A DNA stretch of 47,500 bases, taken from positions 140,530 through 188,029 of the forward strand of contig NW_005434557.1 of assembly GCF_000315625.1 (NCBI RefSeq), read 5' to 3'. Each line of letters starts with the position of its first letter. The stretch's first letter is position 1. Below the pieces are notes generated by a model that saw only the letters and a list, made by a program, of their open reading frames with translations, did not search any database and had not been told where the DNA came from. Origin of the DNA: Guillardia theta CCMP2712 (taxonomy: Eukaryota; Cryptophyceae; Pyrenomonadales; Geminigeraceae). The translations under genes and the position numbers were made by a program. This document shows positions 10,648 to 19,800 of this stretch, in pieces.

Positions 10648-12240
10648 TTTGTTTTCTCTAGATATCTTCAACGTCGGCATGACTCCACTTGTCAGCATCG
10701 CTGCTTCTCTCCACAACCTTCACGTCCTCGATTTGTCACACAACAGGATCGGAGCTTGTGGGCTTGAGGTCAGCAAAGTTCCCCCCCGCATATCGTCTGA
10801 TTCCTTCCAGTCGCTCCTCTCCCAACCCCATCGCCTTCTTCTCACGTCGCTCAATCTCAGTCACAACCAGTAAGAGCTTCCCCCCCTTCCTCCTTCCCCT
10901 CTCCTCTCTCCCTGCGCGCCCCTCCTCTGTCATTTCCTTTCGTCCTCGTCCTCTCCTACTCTTTCACCTTCCTCCTCTCCTCTGTTGGATCGTCTCCTCC
11001 TCTCACCCTCCTCTAGCCTAGGCGATAAGGGCGCCATGTCTTTAGCCCGCTATCTGCGTCATCTGCCGTTTCTTTCCTCCTTGTCGCTGTCAGCATGCCA
11101 GGTAGACAAACCTCCTTCTCCTGTCTCTGACTTCCTCTTCCACTTCGTCCTCCATTCCTCCCTGATTTCTTCCCTCTTCTTCTTCTTTCTCCTGTTTGTC
11201 GTCCTTGTCCTCGTCCATATTGACCCCCCAGCAGATTCACGACGCAGGAGCAGGGCTGGTCGGCTCTGTCCTCTATACCAACTCCAGAATCTTTGAGCTC
11301 AGGCTGTCGCACAATCAGATCGCCGACGAGGGTCTGGAGCTCTTCGCCTCCTGGATCCTCGTCCGCGGGCTGAGATCCAACATCGGAAGGATCAAACTGG
11401 ACGCGAACCTCCTCGGTCCTGCTGCTCCCCTCGTCTTCCTCGTCCTCCTGTTCTCGCTGACAGACGAGGGCAGGTGACGGTAGCGTCCACTGGCTGAAGA
11501 AGGCTATGCAGACGAAGAGGAGTCTGACTGACATTTCCCTGCGAGGAAACAACGTGAGTGAGGGAGCAAGCAGACCAGCTGTCTTACCTTCCCCGCAGCT
11601 CTCCCGTCCTGCTCTCCGTGTGCTGTCAGAAGCGGTCGGCTGCCTGACTTCCCCCCGTCTTTCTCTTCCCCGTCTCAACCTCACGCAGGTCATGGCAAAC
11701 GAGCACGTGGCTCGGTTGGACGTCCGCGACTGCTCGGAGGACGGAGGGTGAGAAGGCTGGGAGAAGTTGAGTTGACCAGCGAGTGAGAGATGGGCAGGGA
11801 GGAGCTGCGCGCCATCGTAACCTCGTCGTTCTCTCCTGCATGCTTGACGGCCTCGTGTCTCAGGAGGAAGTGTGCTCTCGGCGCAGACTTCGGGGGGAGG
11901 AGGAGCCTGTCGACCAAGGTGAGCACTCGACCTTCCTGACCGATGCTGACGTGGCCGCCTTCCAACGCAGAAGAGGAAGAGGACGAGGCTGTGAGGAGGC
12001 AAGCTGTCCCTGATGACGCTGACCGGGAAGGCAGGAGGAGGAGGAGGAGCAAGAGTGGAGGAAAGCTCAGCAGCAGCTTCGGGAGACTCTACTCAGGATG
12101 GGATTCCAGGTCAAATCCCCTCTGGTATCAGCCGACTCATTGTTTAGCAGGAGGCGGAGGTGCATGCTGTGCTTCAACATTGCTTCAACTTCGAGGATGC
12201 GATCCAGATGCTCAGCGGAAACCAACGCACCAGCATGTGA
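8538..12240 (+). CDS. Leucine-rich repeat protein with C-terminal UBA-like domain
   Basis: At least 13 exons encode RNI-type leucine-rich repeats of about 27-29 residues, for example LDLSSNRIGQVGCDGIAEGL, LQELNLSHNLIDLVALEVL, LTFLDIAGNKLG, LHVLDLSHNRIGACGLE, LTSLNLSHN and IFELRLSHNQIADEGLEL. Introns placed with confidence are 9082-9130, 9335-9379, 10539-10661 and 11413-11472; each restores both frame and repeat spacing. The last exons give an acidic EEEDEA stretch, then LRETLLRMGFQ and EAEVHAVLQHCFNFEDAIQM, a UBA-like three-helix pattern, ending at TGA 12238-12240. LRR plus UBA suggests a protein-interaction scaffold in ubiquitin-linked processes; this is inference. The start may be ATG 8607 instead of 8538, because 8559-8573 is a promoter-like palindrome. 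Some middle exons (9480-9660, 11560-11640) were not resolved. Confidence 0.7.
10557..10648. repeat. (GACGAT)15 hexanucleotide microsatellite within an intron
   Basis: About 15 uninterrupted copies of GACGAT make up most of the 123-nt intron 10539-10661 of the LRR gene. Flanking splice sites are CAACG/GTATTT and TTTTCTCTAG/ATATC. This intron is about twice the length of its neighbours because of the repeat. Confidence 0.9.
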
Positions 12241-12370
12241 CAACATGTATGTAGAGGGGTGTCGGACAGCAATGAATCATGTTCAAAGAATAGCCTTCAA
12301 TCAACACAAAAAGCATACAAAACTACTCAAACACGCGCGCCCATGCGCATCTCTAGCATCTTCTTGCTGT

Positions 12371-12763
12371 TTACTTCTTGCCCTTGCCAGTGTAAGGTCC
12401 ATCGATGCCCTTGGCCTGGTAGGAGATGAACTCCTGGAGCTTCCTTGCGGCGTCTCCCTCAGACACGGCGATCTTGGCGGAGGCAACCTTAACGCACATC
12501 TCGTCGTCCTGGGAGTTGGCCTTGGCGCCAGTGTACTCCTTGTTGGCGTGAGCGGTGCATCCCCTGTGGTCGAAGATGGTGATGACGGGGGCGCGTCCGG
12601 ACTTGTCCATGGCAGCCTGAGCAGGAACCTGCTGGAGGAAAGGAGCGACAGCGGCGGCGGCAGCTCCAGTCTGGACGACCTGACGGCGGGAGACGTCGAG
12701 GGACATGGAGGGGGAGAAGGCGGCGGCAGAGCCGATGAGAGCAGCGAAGGCAACAGAGCGCAT
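12371..12763 (-). CDS. Phycoerythrin alpha-1 chain precursor
   Basis: Single-exon precursor of 130 residues. The mature part begins at AMDKSGRAPVITIFDHRGC and ends GIDGPYTGKGKK, the long (alpha-1) form of the cryptophyte alpha subunit. The Cys in FDHRGCTAH is the conserved bilin attachment site. The presequence is tripartite: a signal peptide ending SAAAF (a Phe-type cleavage motif typical of red-lineage complex plastids), a short transit stretch, and a twin-arginine lumen signal RRQVVQTGAAAAAVAPF ending AQA. The protein therefore goes to the thylakoid lumen, where alpha chains assemble with the plastid-encoded beta subunit into light-harvesting biliprotein. It is divergent from the alpha-2 gene and tail-to-tail with the LRR gene, with 130 bp between stops. 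Confidence 0.97.
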   Translation of the reverse strand: MRSVAFAALIGSAAAFSPSMSLDVSRRQVVQTGAAAAAVAPFLQQVPAQAAMDKSGRAPVITIFDHRGCTAHANKEYTGAKANSQDDEMCVKVASAKIAVSEGDAARKLQEFISYQAKGIDGPYTGKGKK

Positions 12764-12801
12764 GGCGTATGCCTGGCGCTCGCTCCTGCTTGAGCTATAT
12801 A
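12764..12801 (-). promoter_or_regulatory. Core promoter of alpha-1 gene (TATATAG and leader)
   Basis: On the minus strand, GGGTATATAGCTCAA lies just upstream, with TATATAG starting 38 nt before the ATG (12801-12795). The leader GGAGCG...CAGG.ATACGCC precedes the start. The same words at the same spacing precede alpha-2, so this is a conserved core promoter and 5' leader. Confidence 0.75.
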
Positions 12802-13795
12802 CCCGGAGACAGGGGAAGGAACTACCCCCACCCTCATTTCATTCCGACACTAGCAAGGGGGGGTAGAGGGCCCATAAAGGTCGTCGAGTACCCCGTACTT
12901 ATCAGAGCGATCCAAGTTGGACCAGTCCTCTTTATAAAACAGTTTTACCATCAGGAGGTCGCAACGTCCCATTGACCCCCACAACCCCTGGTTGATCTAA
13001 GGAAAACTGGGGGTGGTTTGCTAGAATACGACGGTCAGAATAAACACGTCAGTTTCGAAATAGTAGATGTTCATCTTCAAATCACTGCGATCTCCGGGGA
13101 GATACCAAGAGTTTTTGTGAACCGAAAGCTTTTCGAAATATTTTCATAATACAAGTATTTTAACGGCCTCAATTCTCCAGATTTTCTGTTTCTGTCGTGT
13201 CACAAAAGATGCGACCATAAATCCAACCTTGAACAGACCACCCTACCCCACCAATTACCAGTGCAATTTCCGAAAACAGACTCGTACTTTGATGTTATCG
13301 TAGCTTTCCCCCATTGTGATGTCACTACGACTCCACCGCAGGAGGTTCAAAGTTTCAAAGTTTGATTCGGAAAGTTGTCAAAGTTTCCAGTGTTGGTCCG
13401 GGTACCCCCTACCCCGTTCTTCCCCCCCTTCCCTTAGCTCCTCAGGCTCGTCTTGCTGAAGTTGCCGACCATGTCGAAAGTTTGAGGGCAAAACTTTGTG
13501 GATTCGAGGCTGGTTAAAAGTCCATGTAAACATAAAAAAGTTTATAGTTTAAATGTTTGTATGGCTATATCCTTTTTTATTCTATAAAAGTTTTAAACTC
13601 AATTTGGAACCCACCTCCCCCTCCCCTACCCTACCCCTACTTTCGGAGGCATGGATATTGTACCCATCATTTTACCTTGAACTACCCACCTTCATGAGCT
13701 TCACCACCACCGTCGTTCAACATACACCCGATTTACGTCTACACCACCCTCGACCTTTGTTCCAGGGGTGGGGGTAATCCCCCCCCGTCTCAGGG
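12802..13795. other. AT-richer intergenic spacer between divergent alpha genes
   Basis: No credible ORF or RNA gene. The spacer contains repeated TACCCC and CCCTACCCC words (about 13225, 13400 and 13625) and their complements, and GTGGGGGTA upstream of both TATA boxes (about 12836 on the minus strand and 13768 on the plus strand). It must hold the upstream regulatory sequence of both alpha genes. Confidence 0.6.
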
Positions 13796-13833
13796 TATAT
13801 AGCTCAAAGAGGAGCGTACGTCAGGTATACGCC
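13796..13833 (+). promoter_or_regulatory. Core promoter of alpha-2 gene (TATATAG and leader)
   Basis: TATATAGCTCAAAGAGGAGCG begins 38 nt before ATG 13834 and is followed by CAGGTATACGCC. It is almost identical, at identical spacing, to the alpha-1 promoter on the other strand. Confidence 0.75.
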
Positions 13834-14145
13834 ATGCGCTCTGTTGCCTTCGCTGCTCTCATCGGCTCTGCCGCTGCCTTCGCTCCTTCCACTCCCGCTC
13901 CCCGCCTTCGCTCCCCGGCCACCTCCCTCTCCATGGCCATGGACAAGTCCGGACGCGCTCCCGTTGTCACCATCTTCGACCACAGGGGATGCACCGCTCA
14001 CGCCAACAAGGAGTACACCGGCGCCAAGGCCAACTCCCAGGACGACGAGATGCTCGTCAAGGCCCAGTCTGTCAAGATCGAGGTCTCTGCTGCCACCGCC
14101 GACTCCGTCCTCCAGCAGACCATCTCCACTCTCAAGAGGAGATAA
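13834..14145 (+). CDS. Phycoerythrin alpha-2 chain precursor
   Basis: Single-exon precursor of 103 residues. The mature chain starts about MDKSGRAPVVTIFDHRGC, with the bilin Cys in RGCTAH. It diverges after DDEMLVKAQSVKIEVS and ends short at STLKRR, matching the short (alpha-2) class that pairs with alpha-1 in the (alpha-1 beta)(alpha-2 beta) biliprotein. The first 16 residues, MRSVAFAALIGSAAAF, are identical to alpha-1, so the pair arose by duplication. Unlike alpha-1, there is no twin-arginine plus hydrophobic lumen signal between SAAAF and the mature start, only a Pro/Ser/Arg-rich stretch. How it reaches the lumen is unclear from sequence. ATG 13834 is chosen because it starts the conserved signal peptide. 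Confidence 0.96.
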   Translation: MRSVAFAALIGSAAAFAPSTPAPRLRSPATSLSMAMDKSGRAPVVTIFDHRGCTAHANKEYTGAKANSQDDEMLVKAQSVKIEVSAATADSVLQQTISTLKRR

Positions 14146-14469
14146 GCGGATCGCTCAAGAGATCAGCGGATCCTTATTAGTTCGCATGGCCCCATAGGCT
14201 CGTAGATTAGAGTATTATATGAGTGAAGCGTATTCTTTCGATGCCATTTCGTCTCTGGTCTTAATCTCTCGCTGCATCGAGATTCTTTTTGAGCCTTCAT
14301 ATTGTTCACTACATCGAGAAATCCTTGTTGAGCCTCTTCATCTTTTTCACTGTTTACATTTCTACACGTTTTGATTCGGGGAGGCTGAGGGGACTTGTGC
14401 TTGCAGGCACGCAGAAGTTTGAAATCTGCTCCCTCCATGAGAGGATCTCCTTGGCATCCTGCATGAAAG
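14146..14469. other. Spacer between convergent genes
   Basis: 3' untranslated space between the alpha-2 gene and the minus-strand CMGC kinase. It contains a short direct repeat GAGAT(C/A)AGCGGATC at about 14137-14172. I see no other gene or structured element. Confidence 0.5.
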
Positions 14470-16512
14470 TCAGCCGGAGCTCCCTGCAAGCTTTTGAAGT
14501 TCCTGTAGGGACAACCCTGACAGACGAGCACACAAGTTCCTGCTCCCTTCCTCCTTCGGGGAGTCGTCCGACTCGTCCGCCTGAGGCACCGAAGAGAATA
14601 TTCTGCACGCGAGGGTCTGGGAAGCATGGGAAGCCTCAGTGGGAAAGATTGGGGAGCAAGGGAGAAACCCGACCTGACGAGCAGAGACTCTTCTCTCTGG
14701 GTTGAATTGCAGGCAAGACGTGAGGAGCTGCATCCATGCCTCCACCTCGCACAGGACGGCGCTTGCGTTCTTCCTTCCCCCGATCACGAGGAGGGAAGCT
14801 TGGATCGACTGCTCCAACTTGCGGGGGAATCTAATGGCATCGCGATCAACTACATCATTGTTATCCCGATGCTCACATTGGCCAGAAGTTGAAGTGTCGA
14901 TAGCAGGACATCGACTGCAGATACTCGTGCTCCTCAGGCGTTCCCAGGAGAGTGAAGATCTGCATCAGCTGCTGCTGCATAAGGTTCACATCGCCAGCAT
15001 CGCAACGGCACCTGATCGCTGTTGAAGTTCCAGTGACGAGAGACGGTGCATGTGCATCGCGCATCGTTGCGGCCTTGAAAAGCGGGTCTCTGCCATGAGC
15101 CATCAACACCAGAGGCAGCAGGGGAGGAGGTACCCCAAGCAGCATCTCAAGCACGATGCAGCCCAAGCCCCACATGTCCACCGAGTTCCTGGGCAGAGTC
15201 ATGAGAATCAAGGCTGTGAGGACAGGGCAAGTCAGTCGCACGAGTATTTAGTGCAGCCCATGATCAATTCTGCCATTCCTGTCAGACAGCGCCTAGCTCA
15301 AGCCGTGCAGGAGGATCGAGGCGTACCAGGAGGACGATACCAGAGGGTTACGAGCTCCTTCTTCACTTCCTTGTGTCCCTCCACGCGACTGAAGGGAGAG
15401 ATGTGAGAGGCGACGTCTCAGTTGCAAGGTAAACATCTCATACCACGCAAGCCCGAAGTCGCAGATACCTGCAACGCTCATGTCAACAAGTCAACCAGCA
15501 TCGCCTTGTGAAACTTACAAACAGATCCGTCGCATCGAATCAGGATGTTGGACGTTTTCATGTCCATGTGGACGATCTGCGATTTGTGTATATGATCGAT
15601 GCTGCTCCGAAAGTGAGCACGCCCTCTTCCTTGAAAAGATCCAAGGTTCTCACCCATGAAGGATCTGTGCGCTCCAACTTTGAATCAGGTCGAGGGTGAG
15701 AAACTTGGAGTGGCGGTGTATGTACTGATACAAGTCTATCTCTGCCATCTCCATGACCACCATGTCCCCAACCTCGGAGGCAGCGACGATCTCTACGATG
15801 CTCGGATGCCGCCCGACGGTTTGGAAGGACTTGAGCTCATCCTGCAAACTTTGGAGCACGAGGGAGTAGCTGAACTCATCGTCCCCCTCCTGCTCGTCTG
15901 ATTCCGTCCTGCGCCCATGTCAAACGTGATGGTACATCACCGCATGGGCATGCAGGCCATTGCGACCTGTCGAACGGAAGATCGTCGAAGTGATCTTCTG
16001 GTCGAACCATCTTTAGGGCCACCATCCCTCCCCCTGAATCCCATGCCCTGAACACTTGAGCGAAGCTTCCTTCTCCTATGATGTCGTCCAAGCTGCAACA
16101 TTCATATCAGTCACTGCCTCTGCACTTCCAACCTCCTCCACCTGTAATCAACCTCCACAGCCAGAGGCAGCCCCGCAAACCCGCTGGCCCCTTGCCCACT
16201 CATGCCTTGCGATGGAGTGCCGCGGGACGGATCTCTCTCCGCATCCGAGACTCTAGCAGGGGATTGTGTTCTTTCCCGAGTTCTTCCTCTCGTCTTTGCT
16301 CCTACTTCCTCCTCATCGCTGAAATCTTCTTCCTGCCCAGCAACACCATCTGGATATGACCGCGGCCAAAGATTCAAGTTACACGGCCCCGATCGCGCTG
16401 CTCGGGTCATCTTGCGGTTCGGGGAGCAGGAGGAACCGCTCTGGCGAGGAGGCAGCGGGCAGGGGGAGAGGCTGGAGGGTCTCGCTGGCATCACACGCGG
16501 AGGAAGGGACAT
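14470..16512 (-). CDS. CMGC (CDK/MAPK-like) protein kinase
   Basis: Multi-exon kinase. The Pro/Ser/Arg-rich N-terminus (16512-16150) has an acidic EEDFSDEEE patch. It splices (16149ish to 16096ish) into LDDIIGEGSFAQVFRAW, the glycine-rich loop, followed by VALKMV. Further exons give VVMEMAEIDLYQYIHRH, HMDMKTSNILI (catalytic loop, Asp and Asn present, HRD Arg replaced by Met), CDFGLAW and VTLWYRPP. After an intron come NSVDMWGLGCIVLEML and IFTLLGTPEEHEY, which are CDK/MAPK signatures, then LQFNPERRVSARQ. A 57-nt intron can be removed in frame before the C-terminal tail. The APE motif is altered to PPALIL, and about 20 extra residues precede the IF.LLGTP segment. It is likely an active Ser/Thr kinase; the subfamily cannot be fixed. 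Confidence 0.8.
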
Positions 16513-16839
16513 GGCGGTGTACCAACTTTCAACTCACTTGCGCTCTACTCCATCGTCAAGTCCGCCGCGGCGGCAAAAGATTCTTGCAACGGTTCATTGA
16601 CAAACGTAACCGTATTATAACGATACGTTACATAAGATATTCGTTACAATAACGGTTACAGCCCTCAACTACGTCCTCCTCATAGCCCGGCCACAGCTGC
16701 CCCAGCCACCCCCGCGCTCCTCCCGCGCTCCTCCCGCGCTCCTCCCGCGCTCCTCCCGCTCCTCCCGTCCCTCTCTCCCGCCTTCTCTTCCCTCCTCGCT
16801 CCTGACTTGCCTCTTCTCCTGGCACGCCGCTCGGCTCCG

Positions 16840-19566
16840 ATGCGACCTTCCTCGCCCCCTCGCTCCTTGCTGCACTTTGTGCTCGGGGTTGCGGTGGTGG
16901 CTGCGGCGGCGGAGAGGATACCATGCAGGGAGGAGCCGCTTCCTCCCCTCGTCGCTTGCCCTCAAGGCCAATCATGTCCCTTCGAACAAGTGCATATCTC
17001 CATAGGGCGATGGCAGGCGGGCGCGGGCTGGGAGATGACGGTGACATGGACGTCTCAGGTGGCGACAAGACCAGAGCGGAGAGCCACTGAGTGACTGATG
17101 CCTCTGACTCGCGTCTGCAGGCGCTTGCGGCCGGTCAAGTACCGTCTGTGAGAGTGTCGGAGCGCAAGGAAACTCTCACCGGTGAACCTCCTCCTTCTCC
17201 TCCTCCTCCTCCTCCTCCTCTTCCTCGTAGCTTCTCCTTGCTACTCCTAGTTACTCATCTTCTTGCCTCCTCCTCGTTGCTCCTCCTCATAGCACCGCAG
17301 CGCCATCGGGATGCGTCGCTGATTTTGTGGGGGAGACGACCAATTACACATACACTTCATCGGGAGGTGAGGAGACTCGTCAGCCTGCTCTGCATCTCAT
17401 GCCCCACTCAGGCCCATTCTACTCTCCTTCCACCAAGTTCTACGTCTCTCCCTCCATCCATCATGTCGTCATAGGAAAGCTCCGCCCCTCCAAGTTCTAC
17501 CACTATCAGGTTGAGCCCCATCTTCGTTCCTGTCTGCCTCAGCTCCTCCTCACGTGCCGTCGGTCAGGTTGGCGTCAAGCAGCGCAAGGCCATTGCAGCA
17601 GGTCGCGCGCCCTCACTCCTGGCGTGACTGGGCTGAACTCATGGCAGGGAACGACCAATATAGAGACACGGTCTTTCGTTTCAGGACTCCTCCTGCTCCA
17701 GGACAAGCCCCCAGGTTTGTCATCCTTGCTTCCGTTGCTCCTCTTGCTTCCTTTTCTTCTGCTCCCGTGGCGTGTTGTGCATGCCGCTGATGGAAGATGC
17801 CAGCGCTCAGCTTACTGGATCCGAGGTAATGAAGATAGTCGTCATCGGCGACCTCGGGCAGACCATTCACAGCCAGGTGAAGACGAGCAGGAGAGGGAGG
17901 GAGGGAGGGAGGGAGGGAGAGGAGAAGCGAGGGAGAGGAGAAGCGAGGGAAGGGAGAGGGAGGGATCGGAAGCTGAGGAGGAGGAAAAGGAGAGAGGAAA
18001 CAGGGAGGGAAGGAGGGAGGGAGGGAAGAGAGAAGGAGGGAGAGGGAGGGAGGGAGGAGCTCCTGACTCGCTGGGTATTGCAGCATACCATGGAGAAGGT
18101 GGAAAGCAGCTTGAGAGCATCTGAGAATTCCTACGCCATGAGCTGGATCATCGGAGACCTTCCTTATGCTGACGGCGACGGGCACAGATGGGACCCGTGG
18201 GGGAGGATGATGGAGCCAGCGTCCGCAAGGTCGATCCGCCTCCTCCTTTCGCGTTCTTCCTCTCCCTGACTTGCTGCTAGTCTGCCACTCATGGTCCTTC
18301 CGGGCAATCACGAGATCGAGCTCGACGCGCAGACGGCAGAGGTGAGGAAGAGGAAGAGGAGGAGGAGGAGGAGGAGGAGAGAGGGGAGGGGGTTGAGGAG
18401 GAGGAGGTTGTTTTCTGCGCCTGAAGCCTCTGCAGACCTTCACAGCGTATCGTCACAGATTCAGAATGCCCAGCCAGCTGCCGGAGAGGACGGGGCCAGC
18501 ACGGGGCAACGACATCCTGTACGAGGGAGGAGCAAGCTTTTACAGCTTTGAGCTGGGCCTCGTCCACTTTGTCTGCTTGAACACCTACAACACTCGGGGA
18601 GCGATGCATGACGTCTCCTCGGATGTGCAGCGGAAGTGGCTGGAGGAGGATCTCAAGGCGGTTGACAGGAGGAAGACGCCGTTCGTGGTTGTCGGGATGC
18701 ACGCGCCCTTCTACAACAGCAACAGGAACCACCAAGGGGAAGCTGAGACCGAGCTGATGAAGAGCTGGGCAGAGCAGATCCTGAACCGCTACTCGGTGGA
18801 TGTTGTGTTCGCCGGGCATGTGCACTCGTACGAGCGGAACTGGGGGGTGGCGACGGGAGGGAAACTTTCGTCCTCAGCTCCCTCCTACATCAACGTGGGA
18901 GACGGAGGGAACCACGAGGGCCTCTACGACGATTGGCTGCCGCAGCCTCCATACTCGGCCTACCGCAACGGCAAGTTCTTCGGGCACGGCGAGCTGTCTG
19001 TCTTCAATGCCTCGCACATGCGGTGGACTTGGATCCCCAACCCGAAGCAGGGAGAGCAGGAGGAGGACAGCGTGTGGATCGTCCGACCCGTCAGCAGCGG
19101 GAGCAAGCAGCAGCAGCAGCAGGATACCATCCTGACCAGCGGAGAGGAGGGAAGAAACCCGCCTAGCCCCATGTCAGCCGCTCTCCCCCTCACCCTCCTT
19201 GGATTCGTCCTCGGTGCTTTCGCGTACGTCATCAGCAAGAGGGTGACGAGGGAGGAAAGGGGAGGAGGGTCTTCCTATGAAGTGTCAAGCGCCCCGCTGC
19301 TCAAGCAGGTACCTTCATATCCCTTCCCTCCTTTCTTAACCCCCCTTTACCCTTCCCCTCACCCACCCCCTTTGCCTCCTAGGGGTCCCTGAGATCTTTC
19401 GCAGTCTCCAGCTGATATCGAGGTGAAGGCAGAGAGCTCAAGCACTCGTCTCATGCACGATCACACCTACGTGAGTCGAACTTTCCTGACCCCCCCCCAC
19501 CCTCCCCACTCTCATCCAGCTCCTCCTCTCCTCCCCTGCCTCACTCCTGCGGTGCTGCAGGCATGA
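16840..19566 (+). CDS. Purple acid phosphatase (metallophosphoesterase), membrane-anchored
   Basis: At least nine exons. A signal peptide (LLHFVLGVAVVAAAAE) precedes a fibronectin-like N-terminal domain (EQVHISIGRW, EMTVTWTSQ, KFYHYQ, FRFRTPP). All five metal-binding motifs of purple acid phosphatases follow in order: GDLG (about 17846), GDLPYADG (about 18151), GNHE (about 18304), VVGMHAPFY (about 18690) and AGHVHSYER (about 18811). These ligand a binuclear Fe/metal centre that hydrolyses phosphomonoesters at acid pH. A hydrophobic stretch PLTLLGFVLGAFAYVIS (about 19180) followed by a short Lys/Arg-containing tail suggests C-terminal anchoring with the catalytic domain lumenal or extracellular. 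The final exon is only GCA TGA at 19561-19566. The role is likely phosphate scavenging or vacuolar phosphatase. It is convergent with the selenoprotein gene. Confidence 0.92.
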
Positions 19567-19679
19567 GCGTGTTGTAGCTGGCGGGACTTCAAGAAGAGAC
19601 TCTCACGCTTCACTTCACTGCAACTTCTCCGTTTCTCTCCCCACGTCCACAGGCCTCCGGGCAACGGGCCAACCCCTAG

Positions 19680-19745
19680 AGGGTCTCGGGCGACAGCCAG
19701 TCCAAGGACTTTTGCGCTTGTCGCCGTCATGGCCTCCCGCAGCCA
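19680..19745 (-). promoter_or_regulatory. Form II SECIS element in the 3' UTR of the FrnE-like gene
   Basis: On the minus strand, ATGA lies at 19730-19727, and the partner GA of the quartet at 19687-19686. Between them GGCGACA (19725-19719) pairs perfectly with TGTCGCC (19695-19689), extended by GC/GC after one bulged A. An AAAA (19713-19710) sits in the 5' side of the apical internal loop, followed by a mini-stem AGTCC/GGACT (19710-19699). This matches the eukaryotic SECIS core (ATGA, AA, GA) with the extra apical helix of form II. It starts 71 nt after the stop codon of the gene with an in-frame TGA, where a SECIS must lie. Thermodynamic folding was not computed. Confidence 0.85.
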
Positions 19746-19765
19746 TCGCGCCATTTAGACAAGGG

Positions 19766-19797
19766 GGAGGAGGAGGAGGAGGAGGAGGAGGAGGAGG
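19766..19797. repeat. (GGA)n tract in 3' UTR
   Basis: About ten GGA triplets between the stop codon of the FrnE-like gene and its SECIS (TCC on the transcript strand). Confidence 0.85.
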
Positions 19798-19800
19798 AAA

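Noticed and set aside
10552-10767. Frame encoding a long Met-Thr dipeptide run
   Set aside because: Produced by the intronic (GACGAT)n microsatellite; the flanking splice sites fit the LRR gene.
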